From assembly GCA_964396115.1 (NCBI GenBank), contig CAYNDL010000012.1:1-23612 (forward strand): DNA of 23,612 nucleotides, read 5' to 3'. The DNA comes from CAYNDL01 sp964396115. Its GTDB lineage: Bacteria > Patescibacteriota > Andersenbacteria > UBA10190 > CAIZMI01. The notes under the pieces were generated by a model, which saw nothing but the letters and a program-made list of their open reading frames with translations, was not told the DNA's origin and ran no database searches. The translations under genes and the position numbers were made by a program. The first letter of the stretch is position 1; each line of letters starts with the position of its first letter. Positions 8,349 through 16,867 of this stretch are shown here, in pieces.

Positions 8349-8894
8349 TTAAACTTTCTTGACCTGCAAGAAATCGAGCTCAATGGGGGTTTCCCGACCG
8401 AACATGTTAACCAGAACTTTAACTTTACCTTTTGCCTCGTTAACTTCAGAAATTTTGCCATCAAACTCCTTAAAGGGTCCGTCAATAATCTTGACGGCAT
8501 CGCCATTCTTAACATCCATCGTGTACTTGGGTTCTTCCTGGCCCATTCGTTCCATTAGGTGCTTCATTTCTTCCTCTGATACGGGCGTTGGGGTTGTACC
8601 AGAACCAACGAAACCAGTCACATTGGGAGTATTCCGAACAACGTACCAAGAATCATCAGTAACGATCATTTCAACCATCACATAACCTGGAAACAAGCGT
8701 TCTTCAACTGTTCGCCTCTTTCCATTCTTGATTTTAATCTTCTTCTCTCTAGGAACGAGGACGTTAAAAATTTTATCTTCCATCCCCATTGATTCAATAC
8801 GCTGCTTCAAGTTGCGAGCAACATTATCTTCATATCCAGAATAGGTGTGAAGTACGAACCAGGATTTTTCTCCAGTTGAGATCTGTTTTGGCAT
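8349..8894 (-). CDS. nusG: Transcription termination/antitermination factor NusG
   Basis: Binds RNA polymerase and modulates pausing and Rho action, and couples transcription to translation. 181 residues. The N-terminal NGN domain contains SWFVLHTYSGYEDNVARNL and EERLFPGYVMVEM, then VVRNTPNVTGFVGSG. The C-terminal KOW domain contains GDAVKIIDGPFKEFDGKISEVN and VLVNMFGRETPIELDFLQV. It starts 4 nt after the secE stop, consistent with translational coupling, since no Shine-Dalgarno sequence is visible. Confidence 0.97.
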   Translation of the reverse strand: MPKQISTGEKSWFVLHTYSGYEDNVARNLKQRIESMGMEDKIFNVLVPREKKIKIKNGKRRTVEERLFPGYVMVEMIVTDDSWYVVRNTPNVTGFVGSGTTPTPVSEEEMKHLMERMGQEEPKYTMDVKNGDAVKIIDGPFKEFDGKISEVNEAKGKVKVLVNMFGRETPIELDFLQVKKV

Positions 8895-8898
8895 AAAA

Positions 8899-9114
8899 TT
8901 ACTTAATTAGAAAATTTTGCACAGCAAACGTGAAGGCCGCATCCAGTACTCCCGTAACGGCAGCAACAACGAGCGACACGGATAAAATTACTATCGTATA
9001 ACGAATAGTCTCCTGTCTCGTGGGCCATTGTACATTTTTTAGCTCTTGCCTCGATTCCCGAATATATGAGGCAACTCCCTGGGGGAGTTTAGACATGTTC
9101 GATGAATAATTCAT
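8899..9114 (-). CDS. secE: Protein translocase subunit SecE
   Basis: Small essential subunit of the SecYEG channel in the cytoplasmic membrane. 71 residues from the ATG at 9114, or 65 from the ATG at 9096 (MSKLPQ), which is equally plausible. The conserved amphipathic block YIRESRQELKNVQWPTRQET precedes one transmembrane helix (about residues 39-66). It is the single-helix form common outside enteric bacteria. It is the first gene of the secE-nusG-rplK-rplA unit, behind a roughly 52-nt leader with a hairpin. Confidence 0.93.
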   Translation of the reverse strand: MNYSSNMSKLPQGVASYIRESRQELKNVQWPTRQETIRYTIVILSVSLVVAAVTGVLDAAFTFAVQNFLIK

Positions 9115-9123
9115 GGTGCTCGG

Positions 9124-9161
9124 CCAACCGGGAGTAAGAATTAGCTAATAGCGCCGGTTAG
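9124..9161 (-). promoter_or_regulatory. Hairpin in the secE operon leader
   Basis: CTAACCGG (9161 to 9154, minus strand) can pair with CCGGTTGG (9131 to 9124), eight pairs with one G-U. The 22-nt loop contains the palindrome TTAGCTAA (9141-9148). The hairpin starts about 5 nt after the predicted transcription start and ends about 9 nt before the secE ATG at 9114, so it could affect initiation, stability or feedback control. No known leader family is recognised. Confidence 0.4.
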
Positions 9162-9172
9162 TCCTCGCAAAG

Positions 9173-9201
9173 ACAATAACAGATACTGGCTTAATCGTCA
9201 A
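9173..9201 (-). promoter_or_regulatory. Promoter of secE-nusG-rplK-rplA
   Basis: The minus strand shows TTGACG (9201 to 9196), an exact 17-nt spacer and TATTGT (9178 to 9173) with an extended TGT. This is among the best promoter matches in the window. The predicted start is near 9166, giving a real 5' leader, unlike most other genes here. Confidence 0.65.
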
Positions 9202-9214
9202 ATTAACCTCTTTT

Positions 9215-10420
9215 TTACCTCTGCACTGCCTGCCTAAATATCACCAATTGTGCTTCTGACCAAGAAATAGACTCATTAGGTTCATCAATGTGTACTGGTT
9301 TGTTGTGATCGGCAAGCTCCAAAACAACAGTGGATCGATACTGACGGTCATTAAGTTTTTTGGCTGCAACGGGCGGAATAAAGGTGGATTCGGAACTAAT
9401 TTTCCTTAACCAATAATTTTTCGAATCAATCCAAATATCCATCCTGCCGTTCTTGTCCCACCAGTCCCCTAGTTCTAAAAACTCAGGGCTCCTAAAATAA
9501 GAAATCGTCTCCTTACTATAAAGATCTTGCTGGATTCCAAAGTCTTGTTTTGCTTGGTTATTTACTCGTTCGCAAAAATCTCCAAGCTTGGAGTAATCAA
9601 CCTTGATCCGGTAACGATAGTATGTCCCGTACTTATCCTTCTCTTTAGGCAGTTCTTCCGAAACGCTTACAAGATTTTGTTGTTTAATTATTGTTAATAA
9701 GTTCCTCCGAAAAGTTTTACTTTTTTGTACATCCAACCCAGCAATTTGATTGCCGTAATTCTGCCAAAAGAATCCTAAATCTTTAACCGAAAATTTGATC
9801 CATTGCCCCTTTATCTTTGACAAATCGAGAATTCCTAGTGACGGACCTGTATTGATCTTTGCATATAATTCGCCATTCTTTTTAACAATATCAGCGCCCA
9901 AATCAAATTTAATTGTTCCCAGAGATAAGCGCCCACTTGCAGTCGAGGTTATTTCTCCACCAATATTAGAGTCCAAAATTGCACTCCCCGTTGTCTTTAT
10001 TTTTGCTTCAATATCACTAGGCAAACTTTGGTATATCTTGTCAGCACTCCTATTGTCACCTGGGATCAAATCGTACAACTTCGCGGGGCTCTGCGTCTGT
10101 AGTGTCCTTTTTTCTGATTTGAAATCAAAATCAAGGTTATAACTGAAGGTGTTAATATCACTCATCCTATCGAACATCCGTGCCATCACAACACTCGATG
10201 GGGTTTTGAGAAAACTCGGAATGAAACCGGCGTAATAAGCCCAAGCACCCCCTCCGAATAACAACAGGAGAACAAGAAAGCCAACGGCAGTTAACACAAA
10301 ATTGCTCCGGGATTTATTAACGATCACGCCGGGCATTGCTACTGCTGTTTGTTTTTCTTGAAGAGACGGCTCCTGCTTCTCCTGCTTTAATTCTTCTGAA
10401 TTTTGTTTCTCTTCCTCCAT
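9215..10420 (-). CDS. Membrane-anchored exported hypothetical protein
   Basis: 401 residues, family not recognised. The N-terminal 35 residues are Glu/Gln/Lys-rich and cytoplasmic (MEEEKQNSEELKQEKQEPSL). One transmembrane helix follows at about 41-63 (FVLTAVGFLVLLLLFGGGAW). The remaining ~330 residues have an alternating beta-rich pattern, suggesting an outside domain (INTFSYNLDFDFK, ASGRLSLGTIKFDLGADI, GRMDIWIDSKNYWLRKISS). That pattern resembles lipoprotein-type beta-sheet folds, but this is inference. There are no lipobox and no catalytic motif. It starts 6 nt after the gyrB stop codon, so it is probably cotranscribed with gyrB; the secE promoter lies just downstream. Confidence 0.75.
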   Translation of the reverse strand: MEEEKQNSEELKQEKQEPSLQEKQTAVAMPGVIVNKSRSNFVLTAVGFLVLLLLFGGGAWAYYAGFIPSFLKTPSSVVMARMFDRMSDINTFSYNLDFDFKSEKRTLQTQSPAKLYDLIPGDNRSADKIYQSLPSDIEAKIKTTGSAILDSNIGGEITSTASGRLSLGTIKFDLGADIVKKNGELYAKINTGPSLGILDLSKIKGQWIKFSVKDLGFFWQNYGNQIAGLDVQKSKTFRRNLLTIIKQQNLVSVSEELPKEKDKYGTYYRYRIKVDYSKLGDFCERVNNQAKQDFGIQQDLYSKETISYFRSPEFLELGDWWDKNGRMDIWIDSKNYWLRKISSESTFIPPVAAKKLNDRQYRSTVVLELADHNKPVHIDEPNESISWSEAQLVIFRQAVQR

Positions 10421-10426
10421 ATGAGC

Positions 10427-12522
10427 TTAAATATCCAAATTTTGGACAGTACGGGCATGTGTTTGGATAAATTTCTTCCTAGGCAGCACATCACTTCCCA
10501 TGAGCGTATCAAAGATCATATCAGCCTGTTCAGCATCTTTAACTGTAACTTTCCTCATCACACGAACTTCTGGATTCATAGTTGTATCCCACAGCTGTGA
10601 AGGATTCATTTCACCCAAACCCTTGTACCTTTGAACAGAGACCCCGGACGCAGTTACAACCTCTTCTGTCTCGTCTCCTTCTGCGGCAGCCACAACAGCT
10701 TCAGCTTCAGGCTTTGGAATGGCAACCTTTTCCTCTTTTTTACTTTTCTTCTTCGACATCTCAGCAATAATTTTATCTCTCTCTGCATCAGTAAACGCAT
10801 AACGGTGATCACTTCCCTTTGAGAGCTTGAAGAGCGGTGGCTGAGCAATGTATACGTACCCAGCATCAATCATTGGCCGGAAGTGCCTGAAAAACAAAGT
10901 CAAAAGAAGAGTACGAATATGACTGCCGTCGACATCGGCATCAGTCATGATCACAACCTTGTGATATCTCAACTTGTCCAATTCAAACTCCTCACCGATA
11001 CCAGTTCCCAATGCTATTATTAAGGTCTTTATTTCTTCCGATGTAAGCATCCGGTCTAACCGCGCACGTTCTACGTTCAATATCTTTCCTCTCAAAGGCA
11101 GGATGGCCTGTGTCTGTCTGTCTCTGCCGGATTTAGCAGAACCCCCTGCGCTATCACCTTCAACAATAAATATTTCACTCTTCGCCGCATCCCTTTCGCT
11201 ACAGTCCGCAAGCTTTCCGGGCAAAGCAAATCCATCCAACACTCCTTTTCTGAGAACTGTTTCTCTTGCTGCCCTCGCAGCAGCACGGGCTCTTGCCGCC
11301 AGAACAACCTTACCAACAATCCCACGGGCGTCTTGAGGGTGTTCTTCCATATACGACTGGAAGGCGTCGTACATTACTTCTGCCACGACTCCCCTTACTT
11401 CCGGATTACCCAACTTTGCCTTTGTTTGCCCTTCAAATTGTGGATTAGGAATTTTTACAGAAACAATCGCAGTTAATCCTTCGCGCACATCGTCCGAACT
11501 CATGTTTTCATCTTTTTCTTTCAAAAGAGAATGTTTACGGGCGTAATCATTAATAGCCCTTGTTAGTGATTGCCGAAAGCCAGCCACATGTGTTCCGCCT
11601 TCAGGAGTATGGATCGTATTAACAAAAGCCATAAGGTGTTCTGTGTAAGCGTCTGTGTATTGCAGTGCAATTTCCACTGAAGCATCATTGAGCTCCTTGG
11701 AGACAAAAAATGGATCAGTATTTTTGATATCCTTTCCATAATTCAAATGTTCTACATACGACTTAACTCCACCTTCGAAGTAGAAACCATACCGAACCGA
11801 CCTCCCCGGTTCCCGGTCATCATAAAAATTGATTCGCACTCCAGGTGCCAGGTAGGCTTGTTGTCTCAGCCTCAATAATATTCTTTCCGCATCAAACTTC
11901 ACTTCAGGGAATATTGTCGAATCAGGTTTGAAAGTTATTGTAGTACTATGTTTTTTTGAGGCACCTGCCTTTTTTACATTTGCCTTTGGTTTACCAGCGC
12001 TATACTCCTGGACAAATGAACCGCCATCACGTTCGACCTCAGCCTTTAGATAAGAGGACAGAGCATTAACAACGGAGACACCTACTCCATGCAGACCCCC
12101 AGACACTTTATATCCGCCTCCTCCGAATTTACCTCCCGCATGTAGGATGGTTAGCACCGTTTCAAGGGTGGACTTTTTCGTCTGCTTATGTACCTCAACA
12201 GGAATACCTCGCCCATTATCATAAACACTAACCATGTCGTCGGGCAGCAGCGTTACTGTTATTTCATTACAAAAACCTGCCATCGATTCATCAATGGCAT
12301 TGTCAACAACTTCCCATATCAAATGGTGTAGCCCATCAAGACCTGTACCCCGATATACATACCGGGACGTTTACGGACGGGTTCTAGACCTTCCAATACC
12401 TGGATATTTGCCGCAGTATAACTGCCCTCATTAGGAGCAGTTAATGACTTTTTACCTGCGGGTTTCTTCTCCTTCTCTACGGAAGAATCCGCCCCCCTCC
12501 CATTGGAGGACTTATTTACCAT
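10427..12522 (-). CDS. gyrB: DNA gyrase subunit B, interrupted by a one-base frameshift
   Basis: ATPase subunit of gyrase, which introduces negative supercoils with GyrA. The first frame runs from the ATG at 12522 through VLEGLEPVRKRPGMYIG (to residue 58), then goes out of frame and stops at 12319. The remainder continues in the next frame (WEVVDNAIDES, DNGRGIPVEVH, GGLHGVGVSVVNALS) to 10427. Adding one G to the four-G run (plus-strand CCCC, 12348-12351) restores the expected GGTGLDGLHHLIWEVVDN; the corrected protein is 698 residues. The Toprim domain has EGDSAGGSA and DADVDGSH, and QRYKGLGEMNP marks the tail. It has a lysine-rich ~30-residue N-terminal extension and a Lys/Glu/Ala-rich linker (about 10637-10759) before the tail. 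The Toprim/tail sequence fits GyrB rather than ParE. Confidence 0.92.
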
Positions 12523-12528
12523 GATTCA

Positions 12529-12557
12529 ATTGTACCCTATTTTGCCATCCTTTTCCA
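12529..12557 (-). promoter_or_regulatory. Putative gyrB promoter, leaderless
   Basis: TACAAT on the minus strand (12534 to 12529) ends 7 nt before the A of the gyrB ATG. TGGAAA (12557 to 12552), four of six matches to TTGACA, lies 17 nt upstream. The promoter sits in the 50-nt gap after pheT. Confidence 0.55.
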
Positions 12558-12564
12558 GTGGCAA
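12542..12564 (-). repeat. Inverted repeat over the gyrB -35 region
   Basis: TTGCCA (12542-12547) and TGGCAA (12559-12564) form a 6-bp inverted repeat with an 11-nt spacer. It spans the gyrB -35 region and lies just after the pheT stop, so it may be an operator or a weak transcript-end hairpin. There is no T run on either side to make it a standard terminator. Confidence 0.35.
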
Positions 12565-12572
12565 TTGGTATG

Positions 12573-14924
12573 CTATTCGGCAGTTTTAGACACCTTTTCC
12601 CTGACCCCCAGAGACAGCTCAACTGCTTTCAAAACTTCAGAATGAGCCTCATTTACCTCGTGATCGGTCAAAGTTTTTTCTCTTGAGCCATAAGTTATGC
12701 GGAGGGTGAGACTCCTCTTCCCGTCTTCGTCAAATATATCCACAAAATCAACGTCAAGAACCTTGTCTCCGCCTATGGCGGCTATTTCAGTTTGGACTTG
12801 ATCAACCAATACCCCATTAGGAACAATGAGAGTAACGTCTCTTTCCACAGTAGGAAATGGAAAAGGCGGATTATAAACAGTTTCAGATTTTTCCAATTCT
12901 TCCAAAACTGACAAGTCTACCTCAAAGACAACAACGGAACCTCTGATGTTCAACCGGTTCAAAACTTCCTGAGATACATATCCCAAATAACCTACTTCCT
13001 TGGTGCCAGCCTTTATAACCATAGACTCGTCCAAGAATGAAGCAACGGTTTCCGCAACAAATCTTACGTCCTTGACTTTTAATTCCTCAAGAATATTTTC
13101 AACCGTTCCTTTTGCTTTATAAAAGTCTTCCCCCTTCCTCTCTCCGCGTCTGACTGTAACACCACCTAGTCTCGTAGTTTCTAGCTTATTCCTTCCATAC
13201 ACATTGCCGATTTCATAAAAGTTCTCAAAAGCCTCTTTCTTCACGACTGCTGCAGAAACGCGCAGAAGATTTGGAAGCAAGGAAGTCCGAAGCAGTGACT
13301 GGTCGCTACGGATCGGGTTTAATAATTTCAACCCACCCTCATCAACTCCAATCGCCCTTGCCTCAGCATCCTGAATAAATGAGTACAGGTAAACCTCATA
13401 CCACCCCGCGCCTTTGAGCGTATCCTGCGCCGTCCTTATACTCTTGATGAATACTGGTAATACCGCAGGGCGAACTGGGGCTTTCGGTAATACCGCAGGC
13501 AGTCTGTCATAGCCCATAACCCTTCCTACTTCCTCAACAACATTTTCGGGAATGGTAATGTCATTCCTAAAAATTGGGGCGGTTACTTTATATTTGTCAT
13601 TTTTTTGTACAACCTTAAAACCGAGAGAAGACAATATTATTTTCACTCTCGCTGATTGTATCCTCACTCCGAGTACATCTTCTATCTGCTGATGGTCAAC
13701 AGTGATAACAGGTTGAGAGTATGAACCGGCCTGGTAATCAATTTGCGCTTCGACTTTGGCTCCACCATATTTTTTGAGAAGTTCGACAACTCTTGCTGTG
13801 CCACATAAAACATGGTCGGCCGTAACTCCTTTAATAAACCTGTCACTGGCATCAGTACGAAGTCCAAGCACTGAAACACCTCGCCTAATCCTAGCAGGAG
13901 AGAAATGAGCAGCCTCGAGGATCACTGAATTTGTCGTTTCTTTTACCCTACTGTCCTTCCCTCCCATAATTCCAGCAAGAGCGATCGGTTTATCATCAGA
14001 AGTAATAATTAATACGCCCTCAGGCAAAATTCTTGATACGTCGTCCAGAGTTACCAACGTTTCACCCTTTTTACTCTGTCGAATTCCAATTGTTTTTTGA
14101 ATCGCTCCGGCATCAAAAACGTGGGTGGGCTGACCCATTTCCCATAACACATAGTTAGTTACATCCACTAATAGGTTTTGTGGTTTCACGCCGACCATCC
14201 TCAGTTTTTTTTGCATCCAATCTGGAGAGGGACCATTCTTTATTGCCGATATGACTGTTGCAACATAACGGCTGCAATCAGCTTTATTCTCAACAGTAAT
14301 CTTAAATTTTGGTTTCTTCGGCTCTTTTTTAAGTGAATAGAGCGGAAGTTTCGCCTTTTTTCCCAAGATTGCACCAATCTCACGAGCAATTCCAATATGA
14401 GAAGAACAATCGGGCGCACGGTCCGGAAGCACATCTGCCTCGAGCATCACCTCTTCTGGATACAAACTTGAAAGTTTAGACCCAACGATAGCACTTTTCG
14501 GTAACTCCATTATTCCAGCATGGCCATCACCCAGTCCCAATTCCCTTTCTGAACAAAGCATTCCTTCACTTTTTACGCCCCTAATCTCAGCTTCAGTTAA
14601 AGTGACTAGTTGATCATTTTTGTCGAGTACCTGCACTCCGGGAAATGCTACTGCTACTAATATTCCAACTCTGACGTTTGGGGCACCACAAACAATTGCG
14701 TAGTCTTTTTTTCTAACCCGTACTTTCGTCAAAGAAAGCCGATCCGCATTCGGGTGCTTAACAACCTCGCGAACCTCTCCGATAAAAATCTTATCCAAAG
14801 AAACTTTGCTTTCTTCTTTCACGATAGATGACTCAAAGGAGTGTTCAGTTAAAACACGCGCAACCTCGGCCGGATCTTCGGGTATGTTTACATATTCTTT
14901 TATCCAGTTGAGTGCAACTTTCAT
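12573..14924 (-). CDS. pheT: Phenylalanyl-tRNA synthetase subunit beta
   Basis: Beta subunit of the heterotetrameric PheRS; it provides tRNA binding and editing. 783 residues, the usual length. The N-terminal part has the EMAP-like tRNA-binding domain (about residues 40-150: IGEVREVVKHPNADRLSL, GVKSEGMLCSERELGLG). The B3/B4 editing region follows (VTNYVLWEMGQPTHVFDA, LAGIMGGKDSRV, ILEAAHFSPARIRR), then B5 and the catalytic-like core (NPIRSDQSLLRTSLLPNLL). The C-terminus (PFPFPTVERDVTLIV to the end) is the FDX-ACB anticodon-binding domain. It starts 3 nt after the pheS stop, with no Shine-Dalgarno sequence, suggesting translational coupling. Confidence 0.97.
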   Translation of the reverse strand: MKVALNWIKEYVNIPEDPAEVARVLTEHSFESSIVKEESKVSLDKIFIGEVREVVKHPNADRLSLTKVRVRKKDYAIVCGAPNVRVGILVAVAFPGVQVLDKNDQLVTLTEAEIRGVKSEGMLCSERELGLGDGHAGIMELPKSAIVGSKLSSLYPEEVMLEADVLPDRAPDCSSHIGIAREIGAILGKKAKLPLYSLKKEPKKPKFKITVENKADCSRYVATVISAIKNGPSPDWMQKKLRMVGVKPQNLLVDVTNYVLWEMGQPTHVFDAGAIQKTIGIRQSKKGETLVTLDDVSRILPEGVLIITSDDKPIALAGIMGGKDSRVKETTNSVILEAAHFSPARIRRGVSVLGLRTDASDRFIKGVTADHVLCGTARVVELLKKYGGAKVEAQIDYQAGSYSQPVITVDHQQIEDVLGVRIQSARVKIILSSLGFKVVQKNDKYKVTAPIFRNDITIPENVVEEVGRVMGYDRLPAVLPKAPVRPAVLPVFIKSIRTAQDTLKGAGWYEVYLYSFIQDAEARAIGVDEGGLKLLNPIRSDQSLLRTSLLPNLLRVSAAVVKKEAFENFYEIGNVYGRNKLETTRLGGVTVRRGERKGEDFYKAKGTVENILEELKVKDVRFVAETVASFLDESMVIKAGTKEVGYLGYVSQEVLNRLNIRGSVVVFEVDLSVLEELEKSETVYNPPFPFPTVERDVTLIVPNGVLVDQVQTEIAAIGGDKVLDVDFVDIFDEDGKRSLTLRITYGSREKTLTDHEVNEAHSEVLKAVELSLGVREKVSKTAE

Positions 14925-14927
14925 TTT

Positions 14928-15932
14928 TTAAAATTGCTTAAGGAAATGAGGATCTCCGCTCCACAACAGTCGGATATCTTTAATCCCGAAACGAAGCATA
15001 GCAAGCCGGTCAATACTCCCTCCAAAAGCAAAGCCGCGATACTTCTTCGGGTCAATATTTACGTTTTTTAACACATTCGGATGTACCATGCCGGCCCCCA
15101 TGACCTCAATCCAATGGGTACCCTTACACACACTGCATCCGTTTTTGCAAAAGAAGCAGGAAACATCTATTTCGACACCCGGTTCAACAAACGGGAAAAA
15201 GCTTGGACGAATCCTAAAATCCACCTTGTGTTTCAGTAACCTAGGCAATACCTCAGAAATTATCCCCTTGAATTCAGACAAGGACACTTCCTCGTCGACG
15301 AATAAACCTTCGTACTGGTAGAAAGTTGACTCATGCGAGGCATCCGTTGCCTCATGTCGAAAAACACGACCGGGAATAATTAAGCGGAATGGTGGCTTGT
15401 TTGCCGCCATGACCCTTGCCTGCCCTGCGGTTGTGTGCGCCCGAAGAAGCCTCCCGTCATTAATCCAAAAAGTGTCCATCATATCCCTTGAGGGATGTTC
15501 TGGAGGAATGTTAACTAGGTCAAAATTGTATTTGGATTCTTCAACCTCCGGCGTTTGATAAATATCAAAACCCATCCCCACAAATAAATCCTCGATCTCT
15601 CGGCGAATTATTGTTAAAGGATGCAGGTGCCCTTTTGCTGGGCGTTTGCCCGGAATTGTTACATCCAGAGCATCCTGCTTTGAGGGCTGAAGAGCTTTTT
15701 GCTTTTCAGAAAAAGCTTTATCCAGGGTCATTCTAAGCTCATTCGCGCGTTTTCCTGCGATCTTACGCTCTTCCAAAGGAACATCCTTTAACCTGCGTAG
15801 AAGCGATGATAATTTTCCATGTCGACTCAAAAATTCCAGCTTGAAACTTTCTAAATCTTCCCAAGAAGAAGCCTCCTTAAGACCCTCTACAGCTGTTCTT
15901 TCCAGGTTTTCTAGTTCCTCATTGATATTCAT
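14928..15932 (-). CDS. pheS: Phenylalanyl-tRNA synthetase subunit alpha
   Basis: Catalytic class II subunit of PheRS. 334 residues. The N-terminal ~80 residues form a coiled coil typical of the family. Motif 2 is RVFRHEATDASHESTFYQ (189-206) and motif 3 is GFAFGGSIDRLAMLRFGI (300-317). Four cysteines, C259, C262, C266 and C269, form a CxxC-x3-CxxC knuckle between VEIDVS and WIEVMGAGMVHPNVL. This is the cysteine-bearing version of PheS, absent from the E. coli enzyme. The ATG overlaps the stop of the upstream gene (ATGA, 15929-15932), so translation is likely coupled to it. Confidence 0.97.
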   Translation of the reverse strand: MNINEELENLERTAVEGLKEASSWEDLESFKLEFLSRHGKLSSLLRRLKDVPLEERKIAGKRANELRMTLDKAFSEKQKALQPSKQDALDVTIPGKRPAKGHLHPLTIIRREIEDLFVGMGFDIYQTPEVEESKYNFDLVNIPPEHPSRDMMDTFWINDGRLLRAHTTAGQARVMAANKPPFRLIIPGRVFRHEATDASHESTFYQYEGLFVDEEVSLSEFKGIISEVLPRLLKHKVDFRIRPSFFPFVEPGVEIDVSCFFCKNGCSVCKGTHWIEVMGAGMVHPNVLKNVNIDPKKYRGFAFGGSIDRLAMLRFGIKDIRLLWSGDPHFLKQF

Positions 15933-16306
15933 ACAGTTCTCTGCTTATTGGCAAATATAAGATCAACTAGCACCAGTATGCCGCCAAGCAGCAAAAGATT
16001 CCACCATGCCAGGAAACGGAACCTCTGGAGGATAAGGATGCCTGTGATTGCTATGGAAATAAGCAAGGCCTGACGGAAAGCCGGCGCTAAATGGTTTGAA
16101 GGCAGGTTGTTCGACAATCGAGAACGACCAAGAACTCCCAGAATCGTTAACGTCCCAGTTGATGCAAGAAAAAGTGAACCGAAGAAGAAAGCCTCAGCAA
16201 ATATTCCGTTCGTAAAAGGATCAACCGAAACAACCACGAAAGCAAAAGCTGCCCATGACAGTACCGTCCAAGCGGCGAAGAGCATCAAGGAACCGCGCAG
16301 TGTCAT
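15929..16306 (-). CDS. Small integral membrane protein, unknown function
   Basis: 125 residues, family not recognised. Three to four hydrophobic segments can be seen: about 6-27 (LMLFAAWTVLSWAAFAFVVV), 36-58 (IFAEAFFFGSLFLASTGTLTI), 78-91 (FRQALLISIAITGILIL) and 95-116 (FLAWWNLLLLGGILVLVDLIF), separated by short charged loops. The C-terminus is basic (ANKQRTV). It begins 4 nt after the preceding gene and its stop overlaps the pheS ATG by 4 nt, so it is probably translated from the pheS mRNA. The tight spacing argues for a real gene; nothing indicates its role. Confidence 0.75.
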   Translation of the reverse strand: MTLRGSLMLFAAWTVLSWAAFAFVVVSVDPFTNGIFAEAFFFGSLFLASTGTLTILGVLGRSRLSNNLPSNHLAPAFRQALLISIAITGILILQRFRFLAWWNLLLLGGILVLVDLIFANKQRTV

Positions 16307-16310
16307 TTAC

Positions 16311-16820
16311 TCAAACCCCAGATTCTTTGCCGGGAATGGCAACCCGCGGAACACGCAAATTTATTACATTAGCCACTGCCAGAGCTTCACAATAACGTTT
16401 GTTTTTACTCATTGCCTGCATTATCAGATCAAGTGTTCTTTCTGATTCCCACTCTTTCGGAACATCCTTTATGACAATCTTCGCCAGTTTCACTTCTGAT
16501 TCATCATCCAAACGGTCAATGACATCACCCACGACTAATTCATTATAAGGATAAGTTATTTCTGTAACGCGTTTACTCACCGGATCTTGGTACGGATGAA
16601 CAATGAAAGAGATGACCGCTGGGTCGAAATCCGCTTTATTGTCCTGGGCGATCCGTCTTAATTTTGCGATTGATCTTTGTTGAATAGGAATAAAAAACGG
16701 CATTTCCCTATTGAGCCCGATGATCGGTCTCGGGATACCTGCGCCTTTTTCCACCATATCGTTCAATACGGCGGTTATATCTCTAGTTACATTTTCTAAA
16801 CGTTGTTCATGTTGTCCCAT
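16311..16820 (-). CDS. Soluble hypothetical protein, first gene of the pheST unit
   Basis: 169 residues, family not recognised and no membrane segment. The sequence is mixed alpha/beta (ENVTRDITAVLNDMVEKG, IPIQQRSIAKLRRIAQDN, DPAVISFIVHPYQDP, NELVVGDVIDRLDDESEV) with no catalytic motif I can name. The frame is open back to 16919, but the ATG at 16820 (MGQHEQ) was chosen because a promoter with TTGTTT, a 17-nt spacer and TATTCT ends 8 nt before it; an ATG at 16826 is the alternative. It is 4 nt upstream of the membrane-protein gene, so it probably heads the transcript carrying pheS and pheT. Confidence 0.7.
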   Translation of the reverse strand: MGQHEQRLENVTRDITAVLNDMVEKGAGIPRPIIGLNREMPFFIPIQQRSIAKLRRIAQDNKADFDPAVISFIVHPYQDPVSKRVTEITYPYNELVVGDVIDRLDDESEVKLAKIVIKDVPKEWESERTLDLIMQAMSKNKRYCEALAVANVINLRVPRVAIPGKESGV

Positions 16821-16827
16821 GCCCATA

Positions 16828-16856
16828 AGAATAGCTGCATTTTCCACCAAAAACAA
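16828..16856 (-). promoter_or_regulatory. Putative promoter of the unknown gene-pheS-pheT unit
   Basis: The minus strand shows TTGTTT (16856 to 16851), a 17-nt spacer and TATTCT (16833 to 16828). The ATG at 16820 is 8 nt beyond the last -10 base, again implying a leaderless message. Confidence 0.5.
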
Positions 16857-16867
16857 TTGACATTTTC

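Noticed and set aside
9100..9135. tRNA D-arm-like sequence (GGTTGGCCGAGC) upstream of secE
   Set aside because: No acceptor, anticodon or T arm can be formed around it.
10974..11448. Open frames antisense to gyrB
   Set aside because: Shadow frames with no start context or recognisable domain.
12340..12360. Programmed ribosomal frameshift in gyrB
   Set aside because: The codons around the G run do not allow tRNA re-pairing in the -1 frame, and GyrB is not known to be made this way.
16857..16862. Perfect TTGACA as a -35 for the DsbA-like gene
   Set aside because: No -10 match lies 16-18 nt downstream; the extended -10 at 16887 is 27 nt away, too far.
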